From Betaproteobacteria bacterium (GTDB taxonomy: Bacteria; Pseudomonadota; Gammaproteobacteria; Burkholderiales; Thiobacillaceae), in contig JAIFLB010000055.1 of NCBI GenBank assembly GCA_020049245.1, positions 1 through 7,191 of the forward strand: a stretch of DNA of 7,191 bases, given 5' to 3'. How positions within the stretch are numbered: position 1 is the stretch's first letter; the number at the start of each line of letters is the position of its first letter. The notes below the pieces were generated by a model, which ran no database searches, was not told the DNA's origin, and worked only from the letters and a program-made list of their open reading frames with translations. This document shows, piece by piece, positions 1 through 6,570 of this stretch. A program made the position numbers and the translations under genes.

Positions 1-1
1 C

Positions 2-796
2 GAGTCGGCGCGGCAACACCAGTGGCGCGATGAATTGCTCAAGACCGGCATCCGTGGAGTCAACGCAAAAGCGGGCGGCCAGTCGTTCAAGTTCGCCGAT
101 CTGGAAACCCTGCCGGATACGACCTATCTGCACGCCGTGGGCAACCTGGATTCGGGCGAGCGGGTTGTCGTCAGCTTCGGCCCGGAACATGCGGCGCTGG
201 AACAGCGGCAGGTGGAAATGGCGCTGCGCGAGGCGGAGAAAATCCGCCCGACGCCGCGCTACATCGTGTTCACCGCCTTCACCTTCGACCCGGAGGCGGC
301 GAAGGACATCGACGAGATGAAGTGGCCGGGCGTGACCCTGCTCAAGGCGCAGATGAACACCGACCTGCTGACCGAAGATTTGAAGAAGGCGCGCAGCAAC
401 AACCAATCGTTCTGGCTGATGGGCCAGCCGGATGTCGAGGTGCGCAAACTTGATGACGGTCTGTACCAGGTGGAGGTGAACGGTTTCGACTATTTCGATA
501 CCGCCAAGGGCGAACTGGTCTCCGGCGGCAAGAACAAGATCGCGATGTGGTCGCTGGATACCGATTACGACGAGCGCTCGCTGTTTCCGCGCCAGGTGTT
601 CTTCCCGATGGCCGGCAAGGGCGAAGGCTGGGAGAAGCTGAAAAAGGACATCCGCGCCGAACTGGACGAGAGCCTGCTGGGCCAGTTCCAGGGCACGCTT
701 TCGCTGCCCTTCGCGGCGGGAGAAAACCGCAAGGTCGCGGTGAAGATCGTGGATGACCGGGGCATCGAGTCGTTGAAAATCGTGGTGTTGAATTGA
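2..796 (+). CDS. Site-specific DNA methyltransferase (type III Mod-like), C-terminal part, 5' end outside window
   Basis: The frame is open from the left edge and ends in TGA at 794-796, giving 264 residues; the catalytic SAM-binding and (D/N)PPY motifs would lie upstream and are not visible. What is seen resembles the C-terminal region of large adenine-specific methylases paired with BPTD_3080-type nucleases. An alternating alpha/beta stretch (about residues 55-130 of the visible part, including YIVFTAFTFDPEA) is followed by a basic segment KKARSNNQSFWLMGQPDVEV and a beta-rich tail ending KIVVLN. Such enzymes methylate DNA to protect it from the partner nuclease. The stop lies 13 nt before the antitoxin start, so the gene is probably first in a mod-antitoxin-toxin-res operon. 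The product call rests on this tail plus the downstream res gene; it could belong to a related N4/N6 methylase class. No internal stop or frameshift is seen. Confidence 0.72.
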   Translation, partial: ESARQHQWRDELLKTGIRGVNAKAGGQSFKFADLETLPDTTYLHAVGNLDSGERVVVSFGPEHAALEQRQVEMALREAEKIRPTPRYIVFTAFTFDPEAAKDIDEMKWPGVTLLKAQMNTDLLTEDLKKARSNNQSFWLMGQPDVEVRKLDDGLYQVEVNGFDYFDTAKGELVSGGKNKIAMWSLDTDYDERSLFPRQVFFPMAGKGEGWEKLKKDIRAELDESLLGQFQGTLSLPFAAGENRKVAVKIVDDRGIESLKIVVLN

Positions 797-802
797 GGAG
801 GG
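797..802 (+). promoter_or_regulatory. Shine-Dalgarno of antitoxin gene
   Basis: GGAGGG begins immediately after the methyltransferase stop and sits 7 nt before ATG 810. This spacing favours ATG 810 over the in-frame GTG at 807, which would leave only 4 nt. Its position directly behind the mod stop suggests translation re-initiates from mod into the antitoxin. Confidence 0.65.
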
Positions 803-809
803 CGAGGTG

Positions 810-1043
810 ATGAACGCACATGTGAAGGAATTGTTCGAGGAAGCCAAGAAACTGCCCGCCGATGAGCGGATTGAGTTGGCTGATCTGTTGTACGCGGACA
901 CGGTGACGCCCGATGCTGAATGGGAGGCGGCGTGGATCAAGGAATGCGAGCGGCGTCTGGATGAGTACAAGCGCGGCGAGGTTGATGCCATCGACGCCGA
1001 CATCGTTCATGGGCGCTTGGCGCAGAAGTACGGCTTGAAGTGA
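810..1043 (+). CDS. Type II antitoxin, addiction module protein (Unstab_antitox family)
   Basis: This 77-residue acidic protein fits the short addiction-module antitoxins of the Unstab_antitox family. Its N-terminal pattern, LFEEAKKLPADERIELADLL (about residues 7-26), matches the family hallmark of a helix, a 'LP..ER.ELA..L' segment, then a Trp-containing acidic helix (W at about 43) with ERRLDEYKRGEV. In this family the antitoxin binds and neutralises a RelE/ParE-type toxin and usually represses its own promoter; the short C-terminal tail contacts the toxin. ATG 810 is chosen over GTG 807 because of the GGAGGG at 797-802. The stop overlaps the toxin start in a GTGA junction, the usual translational coupling that keeps antitoxin ahead of toxin. 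It is unusual in lying between a methylase and its nuclease. The family call is by pattern recall, not by search. Confidence 0.85.
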   Translation: MNAHVKELFEEAKKLPADERIELADLLYADTVTPDAEWEAAWIKECERRLDEYKRGEVDAIDADIVHGRLAQKYGLK

Positions 1044-1342
1044 AAATCAGATACTTGCCGGGCGCACTTCAGGATTTTGATGAGGCCCTCGCCTACTACC
1101 ATGAGCGCAGCCCGAGAGCGGCACAGAACCTGATGCAGGCCATTCGCGTCGGGGAGCGGCTGATAAGCGGTTTCCCGGCATTGGCTCCGTCACTGGGGCG
1201 TCGTTTGCGTGCCCTTCCGGTATCACGCTTTCCGTACAGCCTTGTTTATTTTCTCGGGGGGAATGAGATCGTGATGGTAGCCGTGGCCCACCAGAGCCGC
1301 CGTCCCGGTTACTGGAAAGGCCGTTTAGGGGGAAGCGACTGA
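1040..1342 (+). CDS. RelE/ParE-family toxin of type II toxin-antitoxin system
   Basis: This 100-residue protein has the RelE/ParE layout. A first beta strand (KIRYLPGALQDF) leads into a helical hairpin (DEALAYYHERSPRAAQNLMQ, about 14-33), then GFPALAPSLG, and a C-terminal sheet with RRLRALPVSRFPYSLVYF and VMVAVAHQSRRPGYW. The closing H-Q-x-R-R-P-G-Y-W signature is typical of the ParE-like branch. Members poison either DNA gyrase (ParE) or ribosome-bound mRNA (RelE); the sequence alone does not decide which. The GTG start at 1040 overlaps the antitoxin stop by four bases, and the TGA at 1340-1342 shares its A with the ATG of the next gene. The reading frame is intact with all secondary-structure blocks present, so the toxin is probably functional and needs its antitoxin. 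Confidence 0.88.
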   Translation: MKIRYLPGALQDFDEALAYYHERSPRAAQNLMQAIRVGERLISGFPALAPSLGRRLRALPVSRFPYSLVYFLGGNEIVMVAVAHQSRRPGYWKGRLGGSD

Positions 1343-4105
1343 TGCCCGCCGCATCCCTGATCCTCAACACCCCCTTCGAGGTGCCGCGCTGGTACTGGAC
1401 CAAGGACAGGAACGACCAGAAGAAGCTGAGCCTGAGTGAGGGGCGTCGCCCGGCCGGTTACGAGATTTTCGATACCCGGCACAACACCTTGCGCACGGAA
1501 AACCTGGACCTGGTGAACACCATCCGGGAGCGAGTCGATCAGTGGCGCGCGGCGGCCTATCCCGGCGTCACCACGGTGACCCGTCGCCTGCTGGAGCACT
1601 GGCATGACCAGACTGCGCGGACGTTTCCGTTCTATTTCTGCCAACTGGAAGCCATCGAGACGTTGATCTGGTGCGTGGAAGGCGCGGCGGAATATCGCCA
1701 GGGCATTGCCGTTCCCAACGACGGCGGCGCCTGGCAACGGCTGTGCAACAAGATGGCGACCGGCACCGGCAAGACCACGGTGATGGCCATGATCATCACC
1801 TGGCAGGTGCTCAACGCCCTGACCTACCCGAAGCGGACCCGTGATTTCAGCCGCGCGATTTTCATCGTGGCGCCTGGCCTGACGGTGAAGGAACGCTTGC
1901 AGGTGTTGATGCCCGGCAATGCAGAAAATTTCTATGATCATTTCAACGTCTGCCCGTCCAATGCGGATCGCCAGAAGTTGAATCAGGCCGAACTGCTGAT
2001 CGAGAACTGGCACAGCCTGATGCCGTTGAAGGCGCAGGATCGTTCCGTGGTGAAGAAAGGCAGCGAGAGCGACGAGGCGTATGTGCGGCGGGTACTGGGC
2101 AAGCTGGCCGGTTTCAAGGACATCGCGATCATCAACGATGAGGCAGGGGCTGGACCTGGAAGAGGCCACGCGCTGGATCGAGGGGCTGGACCGCATTCAC
2201 AAGATGCGGCGCATTCAGCATTGCTTCGACCTTTCCGCGACACCCTTCGCACCCACCGGCAAGGCCAGCACGGAAACCGGCTTGTATGAATGGATCGTCT
2301 CCGACTTTGGCTTGAATGACGCCATCGAGGCGGGGCTGGTGAAGACGCCGCGCGTGGTGATCCGCGACAGTGCTCTGGCCAATGCGCAGACCTTCCGCTC
2401 CAAGTTGTATCACCTGTACCGCGAGCCGGAGGTGGCCGACGATCTGAATCGGCGCGGCGCGGAACCCCATGAATCGCTGCCGCAGTTGGTGCAACAGGCT
2501 TACACCCTGCTGGGCGCGGACTGGCGGGAGGCCGCGAAAGACTGGTTGGCTGCCGGACATACCTCGCCGCCGGTCATGCTGACGGTATGCAACCGGACCG
2601 AGACATCGGCGCGCATCGAGTATTACTTCCGTAACGGCAATGCCTTCTGGCCGGAACTGCATGCGCCGAATCGCACCTTGCGGGTGGATTCGCGGGTGCT
2701 GGAAAAAGCGGAAGTGGGCGAGACGGCCGGCACGGACAAGAATTACGAGGCAGCCCTGCAAGCCATCGTCGAGGCCGCCAACATTCCGGCGACTCGCAAG
2801 GCCGATCTGTTGAACCTGAAGAAGGAAGAACTGCTGCGCGAAATCGTCGACAACGTCGGCAAACGCGGCGCGGCCGGGCAAGACCTGCAGAACGTGCTTT
2901 CCGTGGCGATGCTGTCTGAAGGCTGGGATGCGAAGAACGTCACCCACATCATGGGCCTGCGCGCCTTTACGTCGCAGCTATTGTGCGAGCAGGTCATCGG
3001 GCGGGGGTTGCGGCGGGTGGCCTATGACCGGGAGCCGGTGATGTGCCCGGATGGCGTCGAACGCGAACTCTACAAACCGGAATATGTGAACGTGTTCGGC
3101 GTGCCGCTATCCATTTTCCAGGACGTTGGCGATGGCGGTGAGCCGCCTCCGCCTCCCAAACCCAGCACCCAGATCGAGTCGCTGAAAGAACGCGGTCACC
3201 TGGAAATCCGCTGGCCCAATGTTTTGCGTGTCGATTGCGTGGTGCGCCCGGAGTTGGTGCTTGACTGGGTCAAGGTGGGCAAGATCAAGCTTGATCCCGC
3301 ACAGGCGCATATCAGCGCCGACCTGGCCCCCGCCCTTGGCGGGGCAACGAATCTGGCTCAGGTGGTTTCCATCGATCTGGAAAAACTGGAGCAGGAGTTC
3401 CGCCTGCAACGCCTGATATTCATGGCGGCACAGAAGGCATTCGCGTCAATGGAGAAGCGCTTCCAGGGCGAGCGGGGTTATCTGATCTTTCAGTTGATCC
3501 TGTTGGTTGAGCAGTACCTGGCGAAAGATCACCTGGATATCCCCTCTCTCTACCATCAAGACCCGGTACGTCGGCGCATTCTGATTGCGCTGAACATGGA
3601 CCCGATCATCCAGCATCTACTGCAATACATCGATGAGCAGAACACGGAACGAATGGAGCCGGTGTTCGATGAGGAATACCCCATCGGCACAACGGCCGCG
3701 ATGCGCACCTGGTACACGACCAAGCCCTGCGAAGCGACGACGAAGTCACAGATCAGCCATGTGGTGGTGGACAGCACCTGGGAGCAGTACACGGCCAATG
3801 TGCTGGAAACGAGCAACCTCGTTGCCGCCTATGCCAAGAACGACCATCTCGGCTTCCAGGTGTATTACCTGTGGAACGGCAGCAAACGCCGCTTCATACC
3901 GGATTTCATCATTCGACTGGTGAATGGCAAGACGTTGGTGCTGGAAATCAAGGGAGAGGATTCAGACCAGAACCGCGCCAAGCGCGCTGCCCTGGAGGTT
4001 TGGGTCAAGGGCGTGAACGCGAAGGGTGGCTTCGGGGTCTGGTGCTGGGATGTGGCATTTGAACCGGCGAAGGTGCATGACATTATTGCTGCTCATGCCC
4101 TTTGA
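1342..4105 (+). pseudogene. Restriction endonuclease/helicase (type III Res-like, BPTD_3080 family), disrupted in motif II
   Basis: Two reading frames together give about 920 residues of one protein: 1342-2145 (268 codons) and about 2147-4105 (652 residues). The first holds Walker A ATGTGKTT at residues 139-146 and the motif Ia region IFIVAPGLTVKERL, and breaks off just after I-N-D-E-A (266-268 are D, E, A). The second resumes with GLDLEEATRW and carries SAT motif DLSATPF (2228-2248), motif V-like SEGWDAKNV (2915-2941), motif VI QVIGRGLRRV (2990-3019) and a C-terminal PD-(D/E)xK nuclease with Asp 3902, Glu 3944 and Lys 3950. An intact version would couple ATP-driven translocation to cleavage of DNA lacking the mod methylation. 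Frame 1 otherwise runs on to a TGA at 2287-2289. Restoring frame by one base still leaves the DEAH-box histidine and nearby residues missing, so a deletion of length 3n+2 is more likely than a simple indel. The start ATG overlaps the toxin stop (TGATG). A sequencing or assembly error remains possible. Confidence 0.8.
2145..2192 (+). repeat. 12-nt direct repeat flanking the res lesion
   Basis: AGGGGCTGGACC occurs exactly at 2145-2156 and at 2181-2192, offset 36 nt, so both copies are read in the same frame (Gly-Leu-Asp in each). The first copy begins at the point where the helicase frame changes. It may be coincidental coding similarity (QGLDL and EGLDR) or may have helped polymerase slippage or short-homology deletion. 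Confidence 0.6.
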
Positions 4106-4106
4106 T

Positions 4107-4123
4107 GCCTGCGCGGGCTTTTT
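4107..4123 (+). terminator. Short intrinsic terminator after res
   Basis: GCCT-GCGC-GGGC (4107-4118) can form a four-pair stem with a G-U pair and a four-base loop, followed at once by TTTTT (4119-4123). It begins two bases after the res stop and lies between two converging genes, where a terminator is expected. The stem is short, so termination may be weak. Confidence 0.4.
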
Positions 4124-4129
4124 CATGCC

Positions 4130-4912
4130 TCAGACCAGAAAACCCTCTTCGTTGCACTGGTTGCAGTACCCCATGCGCACCAGGAAATCGTCGAACTCCA
4201 GGCCGAGGTCGGCTTGCAGGCGGTCGGCGCGGCCGGACAGGTAGGCGAACGTGGTGTCCGGCAGCGGTGTGCGGAAGGCAAACACGATGATGTTGCCTTT
4301 GGTCTCGGAGGGCAGTTGCATGGCGTGCCCGCCGAATGCCTGCGCCAGGTGGCTGAAATACAGCGGATAGTCCGGGTCCGAGCCCCACAGATTGAAGACG
4401 CCGATTCCTCCCGGACGCAGCATGGCGTAGCAGTTCTGATAGAAAGTCGGCGTCACCAGTGCAGCGACGACGTGCTCGGCGTCGTAGCCGTCGACCAGCA
4501 ACACATCCTGACTGCCGGGATGGTCGCGCACAAAATCGACGCCGTCGCCGCTTACCACGTGTAGGCGTTCATCATCGGCGGGCAGCCCGAACCCGTTGCG
4601 CGCGGCGGCGATGACTTGCGGGTGGATTTCCACTGCGACGAGCCGGCTTGCCGGCAAATGGCGATGGATGAATTTGGCGAGTGAACCGCCGCCCAGGCCG
4701 ATCAGGGCGATGTCGCGCGGTTGTAGTTTGAACAGCAGAAATCCCATCATGGAACGGGTGTATTCCAGTTCCAGTTGATTCGGCGCGCTGAGGCGCATGG
4801 CGCTTTGCACTGCGGTGCCGCCCAGATGCAGGAAGCGAACGCCGTCGTTTTCGCTGATCTGCACCGGGGCGAGTGCGGAGTCAGGCGGAGGTGATGTCGA
4901 ATTCAAGTGCAT
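4130..4912 (-). CDS. Spermidine synthase-like SAM-dependent protein (spermine/spermidine synthase fold)
   Basis: This 260-residue Rossmann-fold protein resembles the spermine/spermidine synthase superfamily. An N-terminal beta region has LHLGGTAVQSAM (28-39). It is followed by nucleotide-binding loop IGLGGGS (71-77), acidic motif VAVEI (E95), SGDG (D123), and VLLVDGYD (141-144) at the position of the aminopropyl-transfer aspartate. Authentic SpeE enzymes usually have GGGDG in the first loop; here the Asp is replaced by Ser, so polyamine synthesis is not assured and a methyltransferase-like role is equally possible. The C-terminus carries a C-x-x-C pair (250/253) that I do not recognise from the family. 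ATG 4912 is chosen because it lies 16 nt after the HDOD stop; the longer start at 4999 would overlap that gene by about 70 nt with low-complexity sequence. Probably cotranscribed with the HDOD gene. Confidence 0.72.
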   Translation of the reverse strand: MHLNSTSPPPDSALAPVQISENDGVRFLHLGGTAVQSAMRLSAPNQLELEYTRSMMGFLLFKLQPRDIALIGLGGGSLAKFIHRHLPASRLVAVEIHPQVIAAARNGFGLPADDERLHVVSGDGVDFVRDHPGSQDVLLVDGYDAEHVVAALVTPTFYQNCYAMLRPGGIGVFNLWGSDPDYPLYFSHLAQAFGGHAMQLPSETKGNIIVFAFRTPLPDTTFAYLSGRADRLQADLGLEFDDFLVRMGYCNQCNEEGFLV

Positions 4913-4928
4913 CCCACCAAGTTGCCGA

Positions 4929-5792
4929 CTAGGTTCTGCACCGCTCCGCGATCTCATCCTCAAATTCGCGCAGGCCATCCTTGCTGATGCCGATTTCATT
5001 CAGCGCCGTCGCTTCCTGCGCTTCCCAGTCGCTATCGTCCTTCATGGATTGCTGGTTGTAGATGTGTTGTGCGGTTTGCAGGATGGCGACCAAGGTCGCT
5101 GATTTGTCGTCGACGTTGAGCGCGTCGTGATGCCAGCGCACGGCCTGGCAAACGTAGTCCGGCAGTTTCCAGTGGCGCGCCGCCATGTAGCCGACGACCG
5201 AGTGGTCGGTATCGAAACGTTTATCCTCACTCGGCACATTCGGCCAGACGTGGCCATTGGCGGTGATGAAGGCGTATTCGTACTTTTCGATGTGCTGGAT
5301 CAGGATCGGCACGCCGCAGTCCATGAACAGTCCGGCCAGCTTGGCGTGCTCGGGAAAAAGATTGCAGGCGGTGCGTTGTTTCCAGGCGATGGTTGCGGCA
5401 TAGGCGGCAATGTCATTGGCGCGATCCCAGAACCAGGGATAGAACTTGGATTCGCCATAGATGGCTTTTTCCAGTGTGAGGCCTTTCACCAGTTCGGCGA
5501 CGGTTGTCAGGCCGACCAGCGAGATCGCCTGGCTGACCGTTTCGGGCGGTCGCCGCAAGCCGTAGATCGGTTTTGCCAGCATGCGGTAGAGACTGGCGGT
5601 GAGGCCAGCATCGGTTTGAATGACCAGGCTGATGTCTTCCATGCTGGCATTGGGCATCTCCAGTAGCCGCATGATTTGATCGAGCAACGGCGGTGGGGAA
5701 GGAATCCGTACCGCCATTTTCAAGGCTGGATCGGTGAATTCCTGGTGCGTTGCAACGCCTGCTGGTGTGGTGGCCTTTTTTTTCAATGCCAT
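4929..5792 (-). CDS. HDOD domain-containing protein
   Basis: The 287-residue product has a single HDOD domain at about residues 28-225. Features seen are IPSPPPLLDQIMRLLEMPNA (30-49), a segment with VIQTDAGLTASLYRMLAKP (57-75), ETVSQAISLVGLTTVAELV (84-102), the HD-like region HAKLAGLFMDCG (149-160), and DHSVVGYMAARHWKLPDYVC with RWHHD (219-223). In the HD-like site the residue before Asp158 is Met, not His, in keeping with HDOD proteins generally lacking phosphohydrolase chemistry. Family members act as signalling or scaffold modules, often near c-di-GMP and chemotaxis systems; no output domain is fused here, so the specific role is unknown. The N-terminus MALKKKATTP looks cytoplasmic, with no signal peptide. 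The region before ATG 5792 contains only a modest GGA-type ribosome site. It is first in a likely two-gene unit with the spermidine-synthase-like gene. Confidence 0.85.
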   Translation of the reverse strand: MALKKKATTPAGVATHQEFTDPALKMAVRIPSPPPLLDQIMRLLEMPNASMEDISLVIQTDAGLTASLYRMLAKPIYGLRRPPETVSQAISLVGLTTVAELVKGLTLEKAIYGESKFYPWFWDRANDIAAYAATIAWKQRTACNLFPEHAKLAGLFMDCGVPILIQHIEKYEYAFITANGHVWPNVPSEDKRFDTDHSVVGYMAARHWKLPDYVCQAVRWHHDALNVDDKSATLVAILQTAQHIYNQQSMKDDSDWEAQEATALNEIGISKDGLREFEDEIAERCRT

Positions 5793-5854
5793 GGTTCGTT
5801 CCGTTTGTCTTTGAAGATGGCGGCTGCATTCCGAGCCCGTTAAGCCGCAATAGT

Positions 5855-5890
5855 TGTCAAATCTTAAACCTCCCGGGCAAATTGTTGACA
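5855..5890. promoter_or_regulatory. Candidate regulatory inverted repeat upstream of the HDOD gene
   Basis: TGTCAA (5855-5860) and TTGACA (5885-5890) are perfect inverted hexamers separated by 24 nt that contain CCCGGG. Both match the sigma-70 -35 consensus, one on each strand. I find no convincing -10 box at 16-18 nt from either, so this could be an operator or chance. It lies in the 204-nt spacer between the rhodanese and HDOD genes, about 63-98 nt before the HDOD start; the rest of that spacer beyond the terminator shows nothing clear. Confidence 0.22.
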
Positions 5891-5946
5891 GGGCAAAAGA
5901 TTGCTACGGAGAAAAGGGTTTTACGAAGATGCGTGGCCTACAAAAG

Positions 5947-5972
5947 CAAAACCGGCCATGCGGCCGGTTTTG
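5947..5972 (-). terminator. Rho-independent terminator of the sulfur operon
   Basis: CAAAACCGGCC and GGCCGGTTTTG form a perfect 11-bp stem around a 4-nt loop (ATGC at 5958-5961). On the minus strand the stem runs into TTTTGCTTTTG. It starts 24 nt after the rhodanese stop, as expected for the end of the persulfide dioxygenase-rhodanese transcript. The A/T symmetry means it could also stop plus-strand transcription, although no plus-strand gene ends nearby. Confidence 0.88.
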
Positions 5973-5996
5973 TGGATGAACACGGTTAAGTCTGGT

Positions 5997-6539
5997 TCAG
6001 GAGGACATCGCCGGCGTCTGGCAGGCATTGGCATTCTGATTCCACGGCGCTTTCGCCAACATCATCGCCATGCCGCAATTATTGGTGATGCCGGCGTAGA
6101 TCATGCCGGCGCCCATGGCGGCGACGATGGCCAGGCCGAGTGGCTGGCCGGCCATGACGATGCCGGCGCCGACCAATGACATGCTGCCGACGATGACGCG
6201 GACTTGCTGTTCCAGGCCAAGCACTTTCTTGCCTTTCAGCACGGGCAGCTTGGCATCGATCCAGGCATCGGTGCCACCTTCCACCTGGACCATATTGCTG
6301 AAGCCGGACTCGGCCAGTTTTTCCATCGCCTTCTGGGCGCGGATACCGGATTTGCAAATGAAGTACACCGTGTTGCCATTGCAGTAGGCGAGCGAACTTG
6401 GTTCCAGCTTGTCGAGCGGAATGTTGGTCGCGCCCTTGGCATGGGTAGCGCCGAACTCGGCGGGGGTCCGAACGTCGATCAGATTGACGACGCCTTGCTG
6501 CTGCATGTTGGCGAGGGTGGAAGCGCTGATGGTTTGCAT
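5997..6539 (-). CDS. Membrane-anchored rhodanese (YgaP-like: rhodanese domain plus DUF2892 transmembrane tail)
   Basis: The 180-residue protein has an N-terminal rhodanese domain (about 1-102) with NLIDVRTPAEF (19-29) and active-site loop CKSGIR (62-67), Cys62 being the sulfur carrier, then VEGGTDAWIDAKLPV. The C-terminal part (about 110-165) is the DUF2892/YgaP-type membrane hairpin: hydrophobic stretches near 114-133 and 135-156, then NNCGMAMMLAKAPWN, closely like the end of E. coli YgaP (174 residues). Rhodaneses move sulfane sulfur between donors such as glutathione persulfide and acceptors such as sulfite or glutathione; this one would work at the cytoplasmic face of the inner membrane. 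ATG 6539 is preferred because GGAG lies 7 nt upstream; an upstream in-frame start at 6587 would overlap the preceding gene and add a stretch unlike a rhodanese. It lies 31 nt after the persulfide dioxygenase and is the last gene before a strong terminator. Confidence 0.9.
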   Translation of the reverse strand: MQTISASTLANMQQQGVVNLIDVRTPAEFGATHAKGATNIPLDKLEPSSLAYCNGNTVYFICKSGIRAQKAMEKLAESGFSNMVQVEGGTDAWIDAKLPVLKGKKVLGLEQQVRVIVGSMSLVGAGIVMAGQPLGLAIVAAMGAGMIYAGITNNCGMAMMLAKAPWNQNANACQTPAMSS

Positions 6540-6546
6540 GATGTGT

Positions 6547-6550
6547 CTCC
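6547..6550 (-). promoter_or_regulatory. Shine-Dalgarno of the rhodanese gene
   Basis: GGAG on the minus strand (GGAGACACATC before ATG) is spaced 7 nt from ATG 6539. It selects this start over the in-frame ATG at 6587. Confidence 0.6.
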
Positions 6551-6570
6551 GATTCAGTTGATGTTTTGGA

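Noticed and set aside
342..1010. Minus-strand open frame opposite mod and antitoxin
   Set aside because: The Pro/Arg/Ser-rich translation has no recognisable domain and runs antisense to two supported genes.
2140..2160. Programmed ribosomal frameshift joining the two halves of res
   Set aside because: There is no recognisable slippery heptamer with a downstream structure, and even the joined product would lack the DEAH histidine and following residues. Programmed shifting would not make a working helicase.
1309..2947. Long open frames on the minus strand opposite res (1309-2196 and 2132-2947)
   Set aside because: Their translations are low-complexity, His/Arg/Gln-rich and lack motifs; they arise from high GC opposite a well-supported gene.
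3327..3347. GC-rich hairpin CCCCGCC-CTT-GGCGGGG resembling a terminator
   Set aside because: It lies inside the res coding frame, encodes a plausible Ala-Pro-Ala-Leu-Gly-Gly stretch, has no T-run and has only a 3-nt loop.
4130..4999. Longer version of the spermidine-synthase-like protein starting at 4999
   Set aside because: The extra 29 residues overlap the HDOD coding end and are Arg/Ser-rich out-of-frame translation; ATG 4912 directly after the HDOD stop fits better.
5127..5666. Plus-strand open frame opposite the HDOD gene
   Set aside because: It is a complement-strand shadow of a clear HDOD domain, with no ribosome site or family resemblance.
5840..5860. Six-codon leader ORF (TTG to TAA, minus strand) preceded by GGGAGG at 5869-5874
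   Set aside because: The SD-like spacing is good, but the peptide shows no attenuation logic such as a run of regulatory codons and no alternative hairpins were found. Chance is likelier.
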